Positions 1-11,819 of a stretch of 64,000 nt of DNA are shown here, piece by piece. The stretch comes from Hirundichthys speculiger (taxonomy: Eukaryota; Chordata; Actinopteri; Beloniformes; Exocoetidae): positions 97,407-161,406 of the forward strand of contig JAGFBZ010001572.1 of assembly GCA_018398805.1 (NCBI GenBank), given 5' to 3'. How positions within the stretch are numbered: the stretch's first letter is position 1; each line of letters begins with the position of its first letter. The translations under genes were made by a program, and so were the position numbers. The notes under the pieces were generated by a model that worked only from the letters and a program-made list of their open reading frames with translations, had not been told where the DNA came from and made no database searches.

Positions 1-71
1 TATGACAGTAGCAGATGGCGTCGGAAAGTTGGTCTTCTGGTCAAAGCTAATGTGGTTCAAAAACAGATTAC

Positions 72-1824
72 TAGGGATGCACGATAACTGTTTTAAAAAC
101 CGATAACTTTCAGCTCCTAAAGGCCGATACCGATAACACACACATATACCTAAGATTAGTGCTGGGCGATATGGAAAAATTCATATATCACGATATGGAC
201 TATTTTATATCACGATAACGATATATATCACGATATACCATAATAAAGTTTGTTTTCAGTTATTCTCTAAAAGTTTGACAAAAATTTCATTGCTTACTTT
301 TCAACTTTATTTTGAAAGGACATTTAGCTGAATTGTCACAAACATACATTTTAGTGCAGCAAAAACAGGTAGGTACAGAGGTACAGTAGCTTTCACGTTT
401 TTTTAAAAGTGCACAACAGTTTCTGAGAGGAAAAACACATTTTTGCACTGAAGTTCAGCTATAAAAAATAAACACAAATTATTTTTCAACTTTCTGAAAT
501 CTGTAACCTTGTAGTGCAAAGTTTGCAAACCAATATAAAGTGTCTTAAGTAACATCAGGGTTGAAGAGAACTCTGTTTAAGGCATTAACCATGAATAAAA
601 GTGCAAACATAAAAGGCCACTTTGTAGAAGTAGATATGATTCTATCAAATTTATCGTTGCAGGTTATTTAATTACATATTTGCTGTAATAATTGATAAAA
701 TTAGACTAGAAACGATAGAAACAATAGAAGAGAAATGGCACGATACACACTTTTATATTGTCCCCACGATATGTATCGTCATATTGCCCAGCACTACCTA
801 AGATCATTACATCAATACTACGAACAAAATCAAAAATAGTTTTGACTCTTTAAATGAACAGATATTTATTTTTTTCCAAAGAAAAACTATTGACGAGCCT
901 CTCAAACATTTTCATAAAGCTATCAAATAAACCTATTTGATATCTCACATTAACTTAAATAAGGTTCATTACTGACTGATATAAAAAATAAAGGCTCCTT
1001 GAACTGATGGAAATACATGCATCAGAATTACTAACTGAAAAAGATTAACATTTAAAGGATTTTGGCTTGTGGTTCCATTTAAATTAATACCTTTAATTAA
1101 AGTAAATGAGGTTCAGTAGATTTTGTTTTTTATTTTTTAATCTCATGGAAGCTTTAGATGAGAGGAACGAGGGAGGGGAGAGGAGAGGGGAGACTGCTGT
1201 TGGCTTGCGCACATTAGCATTAGCTTCCGTTAGTTCACATTAGCGCGATTTCAAAACTTCATGGAAGTGATTGTTATGTTGTAGGTGGCTGATCAGGTTT
1301 TACGTATTAAAGCTTGTGTTTCCCTCCTCGTAGAATTCGCTCGGAGGATTCGTCACAAATAACCACCAAACTATCTTCTTCTGAAACTTTAAAGAAGTTC
1401 CACGCCGCCATGTTTGTTGTGATCAGCGCTGTGCTGCAGGCTGCATTCAAGGTGTAATGTAAATTCCTCCGTTCCCTCGTTTGCTAGTCGTTCTTTCAGC
1501 CTTTTCTATCTTTTTCTTTTTTTATGTGTAACATGAGGGGAAATACTGCGAATATCAAATAAAGTCAGCAACTACTAAAATTATGACCAAGTTAACAAGC
1601 TGTTTTCTGGCATGAGGGCGTATTCTTGATTTTCCTTATTGAGAAATCATTTTTTCTGATTATGCCGACGTCACTTGAACATAACATTCACTGTTGGTCA
1701 TTCAAGGCTCAGAGGGAGCGAGACACTGCTATGTTGACAAAAATATATATGTTATCTGGGCTATTCGTTGTGATAACGGACTTATCGGGATGACGTCATA
1801 GTTTCCTGTTATCGAGCACCCCTA
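72..1824 (-). mobile_element. hAT family C, copy 1 (degenerate, with nested A1)
   Basis: The element starts TAGGGATGCACGATAAC and ends as the inverse of TAGGGGTGCTCGATAAC. It is bounded by the perfect 8-bp duplication CAGATTAC at 64-71 and 1825-1832, which is diagnostic of hAT transposition. It is read on the minus strand relative to copies at 15.5 and 34.4 kb. At about 1254-1410 the minus strand keeps a decayed BED-type zinc-finger segment. The second cysteine of the CxxC pair, present as CDKC in the other two copies, reads CDES here, so the finger is broken. No intact transposase remains. A family-A element is inserted at 157-796. Confidence 0.85.
157..796 (+). mobile_element. hAT-type MITE family A, copy A1 (nested in C1)
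   Basis: The ends are TAGTGCTGGGCGATATGG and the inverse of TAGTGCTGGGCAATATGACG. The flanking 8-bp duplication CCTAAGAT is perfect (149-156 and 797-804). The uninterrupted site is visible in the homologous part of the 15.5-kb C copy, which confirms the insertion. About 640 bp, AT-rich, no coding capacity, so a non-autonomous element mobilised in trans by an unidentified hAT transposase. Confidence 0.92.
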
Positions 1825-1832
1825 CAGATTAC

Positions 1833-4098
1833 TGTAATGCACTTTTTTACACGTGACGGCCAAGGAGATCTCGATGCAAGTGAAGGAGGCCGTCGTGAGA
1901 CAACATCAACAGAAGAGTGATGGGAAGAGAAACATACGGAGGAGGAAGGGAACTGTTACTGAAGAGACATCTGAAGGCTGAACAAACAAGCAGAACTGAA
2001 GGCGGCTGCTCCAGACGACTCCAGACTTCACCAATAATGTTACTTTATCCAAACACTTAAATCTGAAAGTCTGCACTTTGGACACATCTTCAAATCCACT
2101 GTGGCGGTGCAACGTAGGCAACAACTTGACCAAACACATCAAAGCATCTACAGTTTAAGGCTCAAGCAGGGTAAAATGTACATTTTATCCGATTTATCCG
2201 ATTCATCTTTAGAGAGACCAAACGTTCCAGAGGACGGACCGAAGCCCATTGCAGTTTAAATTAAAAAAAAAAGAATCAGAGGGGAAACCGTGCTCTGATG
2301 GAAATCCCGTTCATGCTTGTTTACTGGAGCGGTTTCTCGGGCCGACCCCTGCAATCGGCAGAACGGACACGCGCCATGAATCATTTATCGCGACGGAGAG
2401 GGAGGTGTATAATATCTGGCGCACAGGTGCTCAGTCAAAGGGGGATCAGATTTAATGAGATCTATTTATACGCTCTCGCTGTGGATTAACGCCACACCGC
2501 TGTCCGGTCCCGCTGCTGCGCCGCTTCACCCCGGCGGCTGCAGCTTTGGCTGCGGCTTCGGCTGTTTACGGACCGTCGAGCGGTCAAAGAGAAAACAAGG
2601 AGGCTGGTGGCCCATCTGAAGCCGGGCCGAGCTTCGGTGGAGGCACCTCTGCGGACGCGGCGAGGGAGGGGAAGTCACGTTGGCGTAGTGAGGCTTTAAA
2701 GCAGGGGGGGGATAAAGAAGCCCTGGGCGAAGATGATAGGGAGAAAGTAGGCCAGTGTTTATGCCGTACTGCAGACGTGTTAGATCGCTGGAACGGATCC
2801 GTGAGGTTTAACGGCCTCACTAACACGCCGAAACCCTCAACCTCATCAAACCATTGTTTCACGGCGCACGAGCGGAGCTGCAAATCCTCTCCGGCGACTA
2901 TAAATACTTTCTAAGGCTGCGGGTGACAGCCAGCGACGCTTCGCATACTAGAAATCATTTTATTTTTACCTCCCGTTTTATTTATCAGTCGTTTTCTTCT
3001 TCAAAAGCAACCTACATTTAAAAACCAGGAAGTCTCAATCTGTCCGGAACCATTTCTCAACACCTGTTTAAGCTGTAAAAATAGCTAAAACTCTTTGATT
3101 CCCGCCGCTCTGAAGCCAGGAAAGTAAAAAAAATAAATCCCTGGGGTCTGATCCCGACCTGCGATGACAGGAAGCCGCCGTTCATCTCCGTCGTCACGAC
3201 TGTCAGGTGAGCTGACGAAGCGCGATGAACATGAAACGAATTCAAACTCAAAGTCGAGACGTGACACAAACCGCTCTATTAATAGTATTTAAGTTTTCTC
3301 CTGGGCGCTAAAAATCGCTACAAAGACAGATGTTTCGCTGAGCTGCTGTCGAGGTTACTGTATCGCACAGCTTTGACAGATCTGTTGTTTTTCCTCACGG
3401 TCTCGTTTCTGAAAACGCTGGAAACTTCTCTGAAATACCTACACCAGCCGACTGTAGCTTCTTTCCCACGTCGCTCGCTGGGATGCGACGTCTGCTCCGG
3501 CACGTCAACATTACGGTGACGTTTTAAATGATCATTTCCAAGTGAAAGCAGCTCCAGTCTTTCTGCTTTTATTCCAGCAACAAGGTTTTATAAACTGGAA
3601 AAGCAACACTTTTCACATAAATCAGCATCTTTACCAGCATCTCAGGCAGCGAGACTCCATCTGGAGATGCTGCGATAAATCTGATAAACTGTTCAGCCCC
3701 CAAGGGGCTCAAAATGCGTACAGAAAGCGGGAGATTTCACGGCCTCTGCTTCTAAAACTTCCCCACTTTGTCACAAATACCCAAACGTTGATCCGACTCC
3801 ATGAGCTCCCGGCAGTCGACTGCACTGGTTTTGCTCTCCGCCTGCTGGACTGAGATCATGGAGGACGCTCAGCAGGGCGATGCTGGACCAGGTTTGTCCT
3901 CTCACACGAGTGAAACCACATCATTGGCGCGCTTTACCGACGTGTACGGTAGTATGGGACCACGTCAGGGGCCAACGTTGGTCGATCCCAGTCACCAGCC
4001 GACTGATTGGTGGACTCATTTTCCTGCAAAACCCAGCGTGATGATGATGGTTGTTTCGACTCCAGAATGTTCTCCTTTAAAGACAATAAAAAAAATCC
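1833..4098. other. Intron-like sequence, no gene recognised
   Basis: No repeat with clear ends was found here. About 2500-2900 is GC-rich with overlapping open frames on both strands (2546-2914 plus, 2584-2883 minus). Neither frame shows a domain I recognise or convincing splice context. The MAST exon shared by all isoforms was searched for by eye on the minus strand and not seen. Confidence 0.5.
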
Positions 4099-4106
4099 CA
4101 TCTAAG

Positions 4107-4853
4107 TAGGGGTGTGAAAAAAAAATCGATTTGGCAATATATTGCGATTTTTGGCCACCCAATGTAATATCAATTCTTTTTAGTTCCTAATATTGTTTTG
4201 TTTTTTTTCAATTTTTTTCAAAAACACTAATAATAAACAATAAATAGGTTGTTTTGAAGCAAATAGTTTTGACTCAATTTGTCAGCTGAATGATCAATAT
4301 CATCTGATGAACATATACAGCAACTTGATTTTTTAATCTCTACTTTTAATTTTAATATTTACTGGGTAGAATATCGCAAATATCGCGATAATATTATATC
4401 GTGACTCAAGTATCCTGATACATATCACCCCAATGAATAGGGGTGTGAAAAAAATAGATTTGGCAATATATCGCAATTTTCGGCCGCCCAATACAATATT
4501 GATTTTTTTTTAGCTCCTAATATCGTTTTTTTCTATTTTTTTTTTCAAAAACACTAATAATAAACAATAAATAGGTTGTTTTGAAGCAAATAGTTTTGAC
4601 TCAATTTGTCCTCTGAATGATCAATATCAGTTGATGAACATATACAGCAACTTGATTTTTCGTCTCTACTTTTAATTTTTATATTAATTGCGTAGAATAT
4701 CGCAATATATCGCGATAATATCATATCGTGTGACCCAAGTATCCTGATAGATATCACCCCAATGACTAGTGGTGTGAAAAAAATCCATTTGGCAATATAT
4801 CGTGATATCGTGATAATATCGTATTGCGAGGTCCTTGCCAATACTCACCCCTG
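4107..4853 (+). mobile_element. hAT family B, copy 1: tandem three-headed MITE
   Basis: A TAGGGGTGTG end begins at 4107 and the far end is the inverse of a GGGGTGAGTATTGGCAAGG terminus. The perfect 8-bp duplication CATCTAAG lies at 4099-4106 and 4854-4861. Inside are three successive heads at 4107, 4438 and 4767, about 330 bp apart, with the left body repeated twice almost unchanged. The last unit is short and carries the only true right end. Only one target duplication surrounds the whole block, so it behaves as one inserted or in-place amplified unit. Confidence 0.88.
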
Positions 4854-4861
4854 CATCTAAG

Positions 4862-5379
4862 TCTCAGTCATCCTTTTACACTGGTTCATCTCTAAGAAAA
4901 TCTTCTAAATCTATCAATTTTCAAATGAGATAGATTTATGCCCAACAATGACCCGTATTTCCTCGTAAGCTGTTCTGCACTATTAAAAACAACAACAACA
5001 GGTCGGGACAGGGATTAAAAGTGAACAACATCCAGACTGTCGTCTCATCGTTAACAAACACGTTAATCACGTGACTCGGCTGTTAACCTGCATCTGCACA
5101 CTCAAAACACGGCCACAAACCCATAAAAGGCAGAACAGGCATAAAGACATTCAACAGAGGTAATAAAGTAAAAGTTCACGTCCCGCCCGAAGATCACGAG
5201 ACCACCTCAACGATAAGGACTCACTTTGACCTCGTTTAGGAGTAAATGATACACAAAAGGCAGTTAAACGTGTGTTCTGGTTCATGATGACCTAATAAAA
5301 GGCTCATAAAACCAACCGTAGACACGTAAACACGGCTGCCGTGCTTCGCCTGACATTTATTTATTTTCATTCTGGTGCC
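4862..5379. other. Intron-like sequence, nothing recognised
   Basis: Moderately AT-rich unique sequence between a hAT MITE and the exon-D CpG island. No open frame, repeat or regulatory element stands out. Confidence 0.5.
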
Positions 5380-5703
5380 GTGTCCAGCCGAACCCCGGTC
5401 GGTCTGAAACGGTACCTCTTGGACCGGCGCAGACGGGCCCCGCTGAAGAAGTGCGGCATGCTGAAGTTGGACAGCACCGTCCACGGGCTGGACTCCGACG
5501 TCGCCTCCGCGTCATGCCAGAGGGGGAGATGCAGCGGGGGTTTCTGGGAGCCCGACGAGAAGCGGCGCCCGCCGGGGTCCGGGAGGCCGTGACCCCCGGA
5601 GGCGCCGCCGTCCTCGGCTCCCGACTTCCTCTGCGCGGGCGCATCTGCGGCCAGCTGCGGCATTAAACACGCCGGCAGGGAGGACGCGGCGTCCTCCTCT
5701 GTC
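5380..5703. promoter_or_regulatory. CpG-rich island over MAST alternative exon D
   Basis: GC- and CpG-dense block with sharp AT-rich borders, coinciding with the coding exon on the minus strand. Such islands commonly mark promoters of alternative first exons, but high GC also follows from the codon use of the exon itself, so promoter activity is an inference. Confidence 0.5.
5416..5663 (-). CDS. mast4: Alternative N-terminal exon D of a MAST Ser/Thr kinase (partial CDS)
   Basis: MAST proteins are microtubule-associated AGC-type kinases with an N-terminal DUF1908 region, a kinase domain and a PDZ domain; only N-terminal sequence lies here. The frame contains SPWTVLSNFSMPHFFSG followed by ARLRRSK, closely matching the WTALSNFSMP...RRTK start of MAST1. 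The exon would end at AAG-AG before GTACCG at 5415. That is a weak donor, but it leaves phase 2, exactly where MAST1 joins S-CR.SNRKSL. The first in-frame ATG is at 5663 (82 codons before the junction), far longer than the MAST1 exon, so the true start is uncertain. The frame is open back to 5703, where a T-rich tract and CAG give an acceptor, so the segment could instead be a 288-nt internal exon of phase 2-2. Unspliced, the frame stops at 5369-5367 next to an AATAAA. The assignment to mast4 rather than a paralogue depends on exons A and B. Confidence 0.68.
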
Positions 5704-5717
5704 CTGAATCAGCAACC

Positions 5718-5740
5718 AAAAAAAAAAAAAAAAAAAAAAA
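5718..5740. repeat. Poly(A)/poly(T) tract
   Basis: A run of about 23 A on the plus strand. On the minus strand it is a pyrimidine tract about 14 nt before a CAG at 5706-5704, so it could serve as the polypyrimidine tract of an exon-D acceptor. It may equally be a simple repeat. Confidence 0.6.
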
Positions 5741-6765
5741 AGTAATCCGGGGGAGAATCCCGCAGAGGCGGTGATCCGGGTCAGGACTGGACGGCGTCCG
5801 CGGCAGCGGGGGACCCGACACCCAACGCTCTCCACGTCTCGCTGCGACTGTGTCCTGGATCCAAACACTCGCCCTGCTGCCTGAGCGCTCAACATGCTTC
5901 ATATCATGTAACAGGCATCTACCACTTCACGTCCTGTGCAGGGGGGGGTGGGGGGGGGGAGGGCTGCTGCATCATCAGCAGATGCTGCCGCGCTCGCCGC
6001 TCTCATAAACCGCCCCCCCCCCCCCCCCTCCTCCAGCAGCCTGGTCGGTCCGTGTTTTTGAGCAGGAGGCATTTGAAATGGAAATGTCGCGCGCTCTTGA
6101 ATGGATCCAGCGCCGGCTCTTACCCCCCACCCCCCCCTAACCCCCCCGGGCTGCTCCCCGCCACGGACGCTCTTACATCATTTATCTGAATGGAGCCTCA
6201 CCTCAACTAGAAACCACCTTTGATCCGTGACTCATCTGCTGTTTGACTTTTACGAGCAGATAAGAAACTAAACACGAACGACTGCCAACAAACCCGCGGG
6301 TGTTTGTTACTCAGAGGCGTCGGCTTCGGTTCTTTCCCCGAACGCGACCGATTCTGCTCGCCAGTTCTGCGATGGATTTGACTTTGGAGCGTGCGAGCTC
6401 GGGGGTCAGCTGATCGCTGCAGCCTGCAGAGGAAAGTCTCTGAAGTGGCTGTCAAGGTTAAAAGCAAAACAAATCTTTTTAAAGAAAATGAGCCATTGAA
6501 GCTCCTTTAAGAAAAAAGAAACAAAACCCTTTGGACTAAAGGACTTATTACTTATTTTCAGTGACTTCTCTTAGTGTTGGGGGGGGGGTGGCCCTGCTAA
6601 CAAAGACTTCAAAGGTCCGCGGCTGAGTTAAGAGCGTATCAGTGCGTCTGACGACTGGATCCATATGATTAATGAGCACTTTGGATCTGTTAAGTTCACG
6701 ATTAAGCTTCAATACATTTATCTGGTGTCGCCTTCAAGCGCTGAAGAAAAAAAAACAGTAAATAA
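5741..6765. other. GC-rich to AT-rich intronic sequence with G and C runs
   Basis: Contains G-rich runs at about 5941-5960, C-runs at about 6010-6028 and 6124-6148, and a G-run near 6580. No gene or interspersed repeat was recognised. Overlapping open frames here are low-complexity by-products. Confidence 0.5.
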
Positions 6766-7472
6766 TAGGGGTGTGAAAAAATATCTATTTGGCAATATAT
6801 CGCGATTTTTAGCTGCCTAATACAATATTGATTTTTCAGCTCCTAATAGGGATTTTTTTTTCAAAAACACTAATAATAAACAATAAATAGGTTGTTTTGA
6901 AGCAAATAGTTTTGACTCAATTTGTCCTCTGAATGATCAATATCATCTGATCAACATATACATATATCTCTGCTTTTAATTTTGATATTAACTGGGTAGA
7001 ATATCGCAATATAATGTGATATCGCGATATTGTGTTAATACAGTCATGGAAAAAATGATTAGACCACCATTTTTTCTTCACTTTCTTGTTCATTTTAATA
7101 CCTGGTACCACTAAACGTCATCATGTGACTAAAACAGACAGAAAAGAAAACACTGAATGCATAAAAGCAGTGTTTTTGGCAGTACAACGCCATAGCTATT
7201 GATGTAAAAACTTAAGTGATAGGTTATAATCAAGAAAACCATGGAAAATGGTAAGATATCAGCTCTTAAATAAAACTCTTATGAGCAATCTTTGTGGTTA
7301 TCGTTATGTTTGTCCAAACAAATGTAGCTTTAGTTGTACCAGGCATTAAAATGAACAAGAAACTGAAGAAAACAAGGGTGGTCTAATAATTTTTTCCATG
7401 ACTGTATTGTATTGTGACCCAAGTATCATGATACATATCGTATTGCGAGGTCCTTCCCAATACTCACCCCTA
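6766..7472 (+). mobile_element. hAT family B, copy 2, interrupted by a Tc1-like MITE
   Basis: Ends TAGGGGTGTG and inverse TAGGGGTGAGTATTGGGAAGG, with the perfect 8-bp duplication GTAAATAA at 6758-6765 and 7473-7480. Without the nested element at 7041-7404 the body is about 340 bp, the normal size for this family. Confidence 0.9.
7041..7404. mobile_element. Tc1/mariner-type MITE nested in hAT B2
   Basis: Inverted ends CAGTCATGGAAAAAATGATT and its near-perfect inverse, flanked by TA on both sides (7039-7040 and 7405-7406). The TA target duplication is the hallmark of Tc1/mariner insertion. It is 364 bp with no transposase. The ends extend inward through AGACCACC on both sides. Confidence 0.88.
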
Positions 7473-7989
7473 GTAAATAAGCATTATATATTTTTTAAAA
7501 AACAGATTAAATGACATTCACAACTGACATAACTCAAAGAGAAACTGAATCTTTTAGTTTTGGTTTCAGCAGATAAACCAGACGATTAGCATAGTTAACT
7601 TTAAAAATTGACTGAAAACCGTTTCAGCAGGTGGCGACCCGGATATCTGACGTATTGACCAAAACTGTCGGCGCTCACAAATAAGTTTCATCGCAGCTTT
7701 TATCAGTTTGGCAACGTGATGTTGGAGTTGGTCCCAAACTTATTAGAGAGCGCCGACAGTTTCAGTCAGTACATTTAAAAAGATATTAGATCTCACGTCA
7801 GACGCGCAGCACAACAAGGGCAATAAAAAAATGTTTTATCTGCAGCCTTTAGACTAAAACGGCAGAAGTGCAGGACTTTCAACCTCGGAGTCCCATCTGG
7901 TACCAAGTTAGCTTTTAGCAAAGTAAACAAAAAAAAAGATTAGTAAAACAATGAATATGAAGCTTTTAAACTTTAAACAGTTTGCTAAA
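7473..7989. other. Unique sequence with an imperfect palindrome at about 7642-7785
   Basis: The arms share AAACTGTCGGCGCTC and, further out, GATATCT-like and ACTGA/TTGAC stretches in inverse order, separated by about 60 bp. It could be the core of an old MITE or a hairpin. No coding sequence was seen. Confidence 0.5.
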
Positions 7990-9075
<1,086 letters not shown>

Positions 9076-9411
9076 GAAATTATTTTGGTGGTCCAAACTG
9101 ATGAAGTATAAAGCCAAAACATTTACTCCCAATACAAATTTAAACTCATTAAATAGAAGAACATCAGAGCAACTGTCCGTTAGGTTTGTCCATCACACGT
9201 GCTGCCTGGTTAGCAGAGAATAAGCAAATCCACAGATTTAATTATTTGAATGACATAAGAAAAAACAAATATGGAGAGAAATGAGCAGCTACTGGCCATT
9301 TGAGATTTATTTTCTTGAAAAATTAAAAATATAAAGACGGGGACGGATCATTTGGCAACAGATTAACTAAATCTGACTAATCTTTGGAGTCGGAGCTTTT
9401 AGGTTCTTGCA
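9076..9411. other. Unique AT-rich intronic sequence
   Basis: No gene or repeat recognised between the Tc1 relic and the LINE fragment. Confidence 0.45.
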
Positions 9412-9531
9412 ACATCCATCCGTCCATTTACCACAGCTTCATCTGAGCTCAGGCTGAAGACCTCCCTCCTCCCACAAACCTCCTCCAGCTCCAGGCGTCC
9501 CCAAGAGATATCATCTCCCCAGCGAGTCCAA
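9412..9531 (-). mobile_element. Decayed 3' end of a Rex3/RTE-like LINE
   Basis: On the minus strand the translated sequence resembles the last part of the LINE copy at 16.4-16.9 kb (W-x-D-D-I-S ... W-x-R-L ... L-E-E-V-x-x-x-R-E-V) and runs into a GGACGGATGGATG tail, the (GATG)n terminus expected for Rex3-type elements. Strongly diverged and 5'-truncated. Confidence 0.5.
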
Positions 9532-9703
9532 AACTGGCTCGATAATAATGCCCAAACATCTTTTTAGACTTTCAATACAAGATCGAGGAGGAGGTTCTAG
9601 ATCTGAATCCCAGCAGGACCGGGTATTTTTAGTTTTTTTTGAAGGTGAGTGCTTCGCCGGCTGTAACCACGAGCAGGCAATCCATCCTTGGATGCGTATA
9701 AAC

Positions 9704-10817
9704 TAGGGCTGGGCAAGTTAACGCGTTATTATCGCGTAAACGCATTAATTTATTAACGCCGACATTTATTTTATCGCACGTTAACGCATGTTGCTCACAT
9801 GCTTTTGTTTTGAAAAGTCTGTTACTGGCTGCTGCGGAACCGGAAAACAGTAAACATAAGGAAAAGCTAAAACAGACATGGAGAACGGTAAAAACCCGTG
9901 AACTTCACAGTTCAGGTAGCAACTCAGGTAGCAATATTAACAATTCTGGACTGCAACAAAACTTTGGCGTCATTCCTCCATGTTCCATCAGATCTGCTCC
10001 ATGTGTTCACTGTCCTGCTGTTCTCTAGCTGGTTACTGCAGTGCGGCTCCATCTAGTGGCACAGATGTGTAATGACAACAGAAAGTCCAGTCCTCCATTA
10101 TAAAACATTTCAGTTCTGTGGCCCATTTTTTCATTTCGTATTTTTGATCCAAGTCTAAAATTGAAATATAGTAAAAACAGGCTTTTTTTTTTCATTTTTT
10201 TTGTTAGATTAAAAAACGAAAAAGGTAATGTCACTTTTATAATTTTTTACATTTTTGTTTGACAATAAAAAATGGAAAGAATGAATGATACACGGATTGG
10301 TAAAGTTACTGAACTTTAACGTGGACATTTTCATTTTAAAGTTCTCCCAGACGGACGATTCAACAGAAACAAGGTTATTTGTAACAACTGACAAGTTGAA
10401 CTCCCCGTTAAAAGTTTCTGCTGTTACCTCAGAAATTACCTGTTTTAATGTTCTGATTGTGCTGAGACACAATCATTTTGTAGGATTTTGTTGGTAGACT
10501 TTTTTTTAATCTTTTATAAAAACAGGATGACATTAATGCCCTGGCAGTGGCAATAAGCTTTATTTTATTCTACATTTTTTAAGATGAGATTTACACTAAA
10601 TATGTGTTACTGACAAGTGCTGATGTTAAAAGTGTTTGAACAACAAATGTTATGACACTTTAGTTCATATGGCAGCAGAACATTTCAATAAAAGTGCATT
10701 TTACACTACTTTTGAATTAATTATTTGATTTTGCGTATACAATGCGATTAATCGTGATTAATCAGGGAAATCATGCGATTAATCGCGATTAAAAATTTTA
10801 ATCATTGCCCAGCTCTA
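9704..10817 (+). mobile_element. hAT-type element (TAGGGCTGGGCAAGTTAACGCG ends)
   Basis: The left end begins TAGGGCTGGGCAAG, followed by repeated (T)TAACGC(G)TTA words. The right end is the inverse of TAGAGCTGGGCAATGATT, preceded by GATTAATCGCGATTAA repeats. The flanking 8-mers GTATAAAC (9696-9703) and ATATAAAC (10818-10825) match at 7 of 8. No transposase reading frame survives, so it is non-autonomous or an internal deletion. Confidence 0.85.
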
Positions 10818-10825
10818 ATATAAAC

Positions 10826-11664
10826 TGTCATGCTTCAACGCAGTCTCCAACCGTTGACCCGGCGATGAGTTTCACCATCAGATGCCGTTGGGCCGGTTCT
10901 AAAACCAGCAGAGAACTGGAGAGGAAAGAGCCTCAAAGACTGTCGGGACGCTGCATCAGGGCCTCACATCCTTCGCCAAGCGCTCTGCCTGGAAGGAGCT
11001 TCAAAGCTCGGGGGAGCGAAGAAGAACGAGAGCGGCGGCGTGACCGGCGCATCACCACGGGCCTCTTCGGAGACGGGGCCGTCAGGAGGCCCGAGCTCCT
11101 CTCGGAGCGGCCCGGTTCGCCTCCCCGCAGGCCGCCGTGACAGCCTTCGCTCTAATTATGGCCCTGCTCCGTTTCTCTGCTCCAGATACGAAGCGACGGG
11201 TTCAGGCGGGTCAAAGTCAAACCTGCGCGAGGCGGCGCGAGCAGGGAGGTCACTGCTGCGACGTGCTGACGACAGACAGCATCTGGGACGTTCTCATTTT
11301 ACCGACCCGGGCCGTTTTCTAACCAGGATTTCCTTGAGATGACAAACTAAATCACTGGAACTGACAATAACCGAAAGCATCTGATGATCTGTGAGGATGA
11401 GGAGCACCAACACTGAGCACGGCTGCACTTCGCTGAAGGGTGAACGTTCCTGCAACAACTCTGGGGAATCATGAAGTATAATTCAACGAAACAACCTTTT
11501 CTCTCAAATAAAAATCAACCATGTGAATCTGTTCAGGTCTGACAGAAATGATGAATTTCCTTCCTCATCTGCGAACTTTTGCAATCGTGCGATATTTGCG
11601 CCGGCTTGCATTTTTCCTCCACACCCAAGTTTTCCTGGATTGCTACACCTCCAGTGTCAATCAT
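10826..11664. other. GC-rich then AT-rich unique sequence
   Basis: About 10900-11300 is CpG-rich with long overlapping open frames on the plus strand. I see no known domain and no convincing start or splice context. It may be an unannotated island. Confidence 0.45.

Positions 11665-11703
<39 letters not shown>
11665..11703. repeat. Poly(G) tract, 39 bp
   Basis: Uninterrupted run of 39 G. Such a run can form stacked G-quadruplexes and is prone to polymerase and assembly length error. Confidence 0.9.
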
Positions 11704-11705
<2 letters not shown>

Positions 11706-11819
11706 CACAGGGTACAGTTTAAACTAGTTTCAACACCAGTTATCCATAAACGAACCACTGAACTAAAGTTACTGAGGTTCTTTGATTTAGTGATTATAAG
11801 TAAACTGTGTAACAACAAT

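Noticed and set aside
2546..2914. 122-codon plus frame overlapping a 99-codon minus frame
   Set aside because: GC-rich sequence gives open frames on both strands; no known motif and no MAST similarity.
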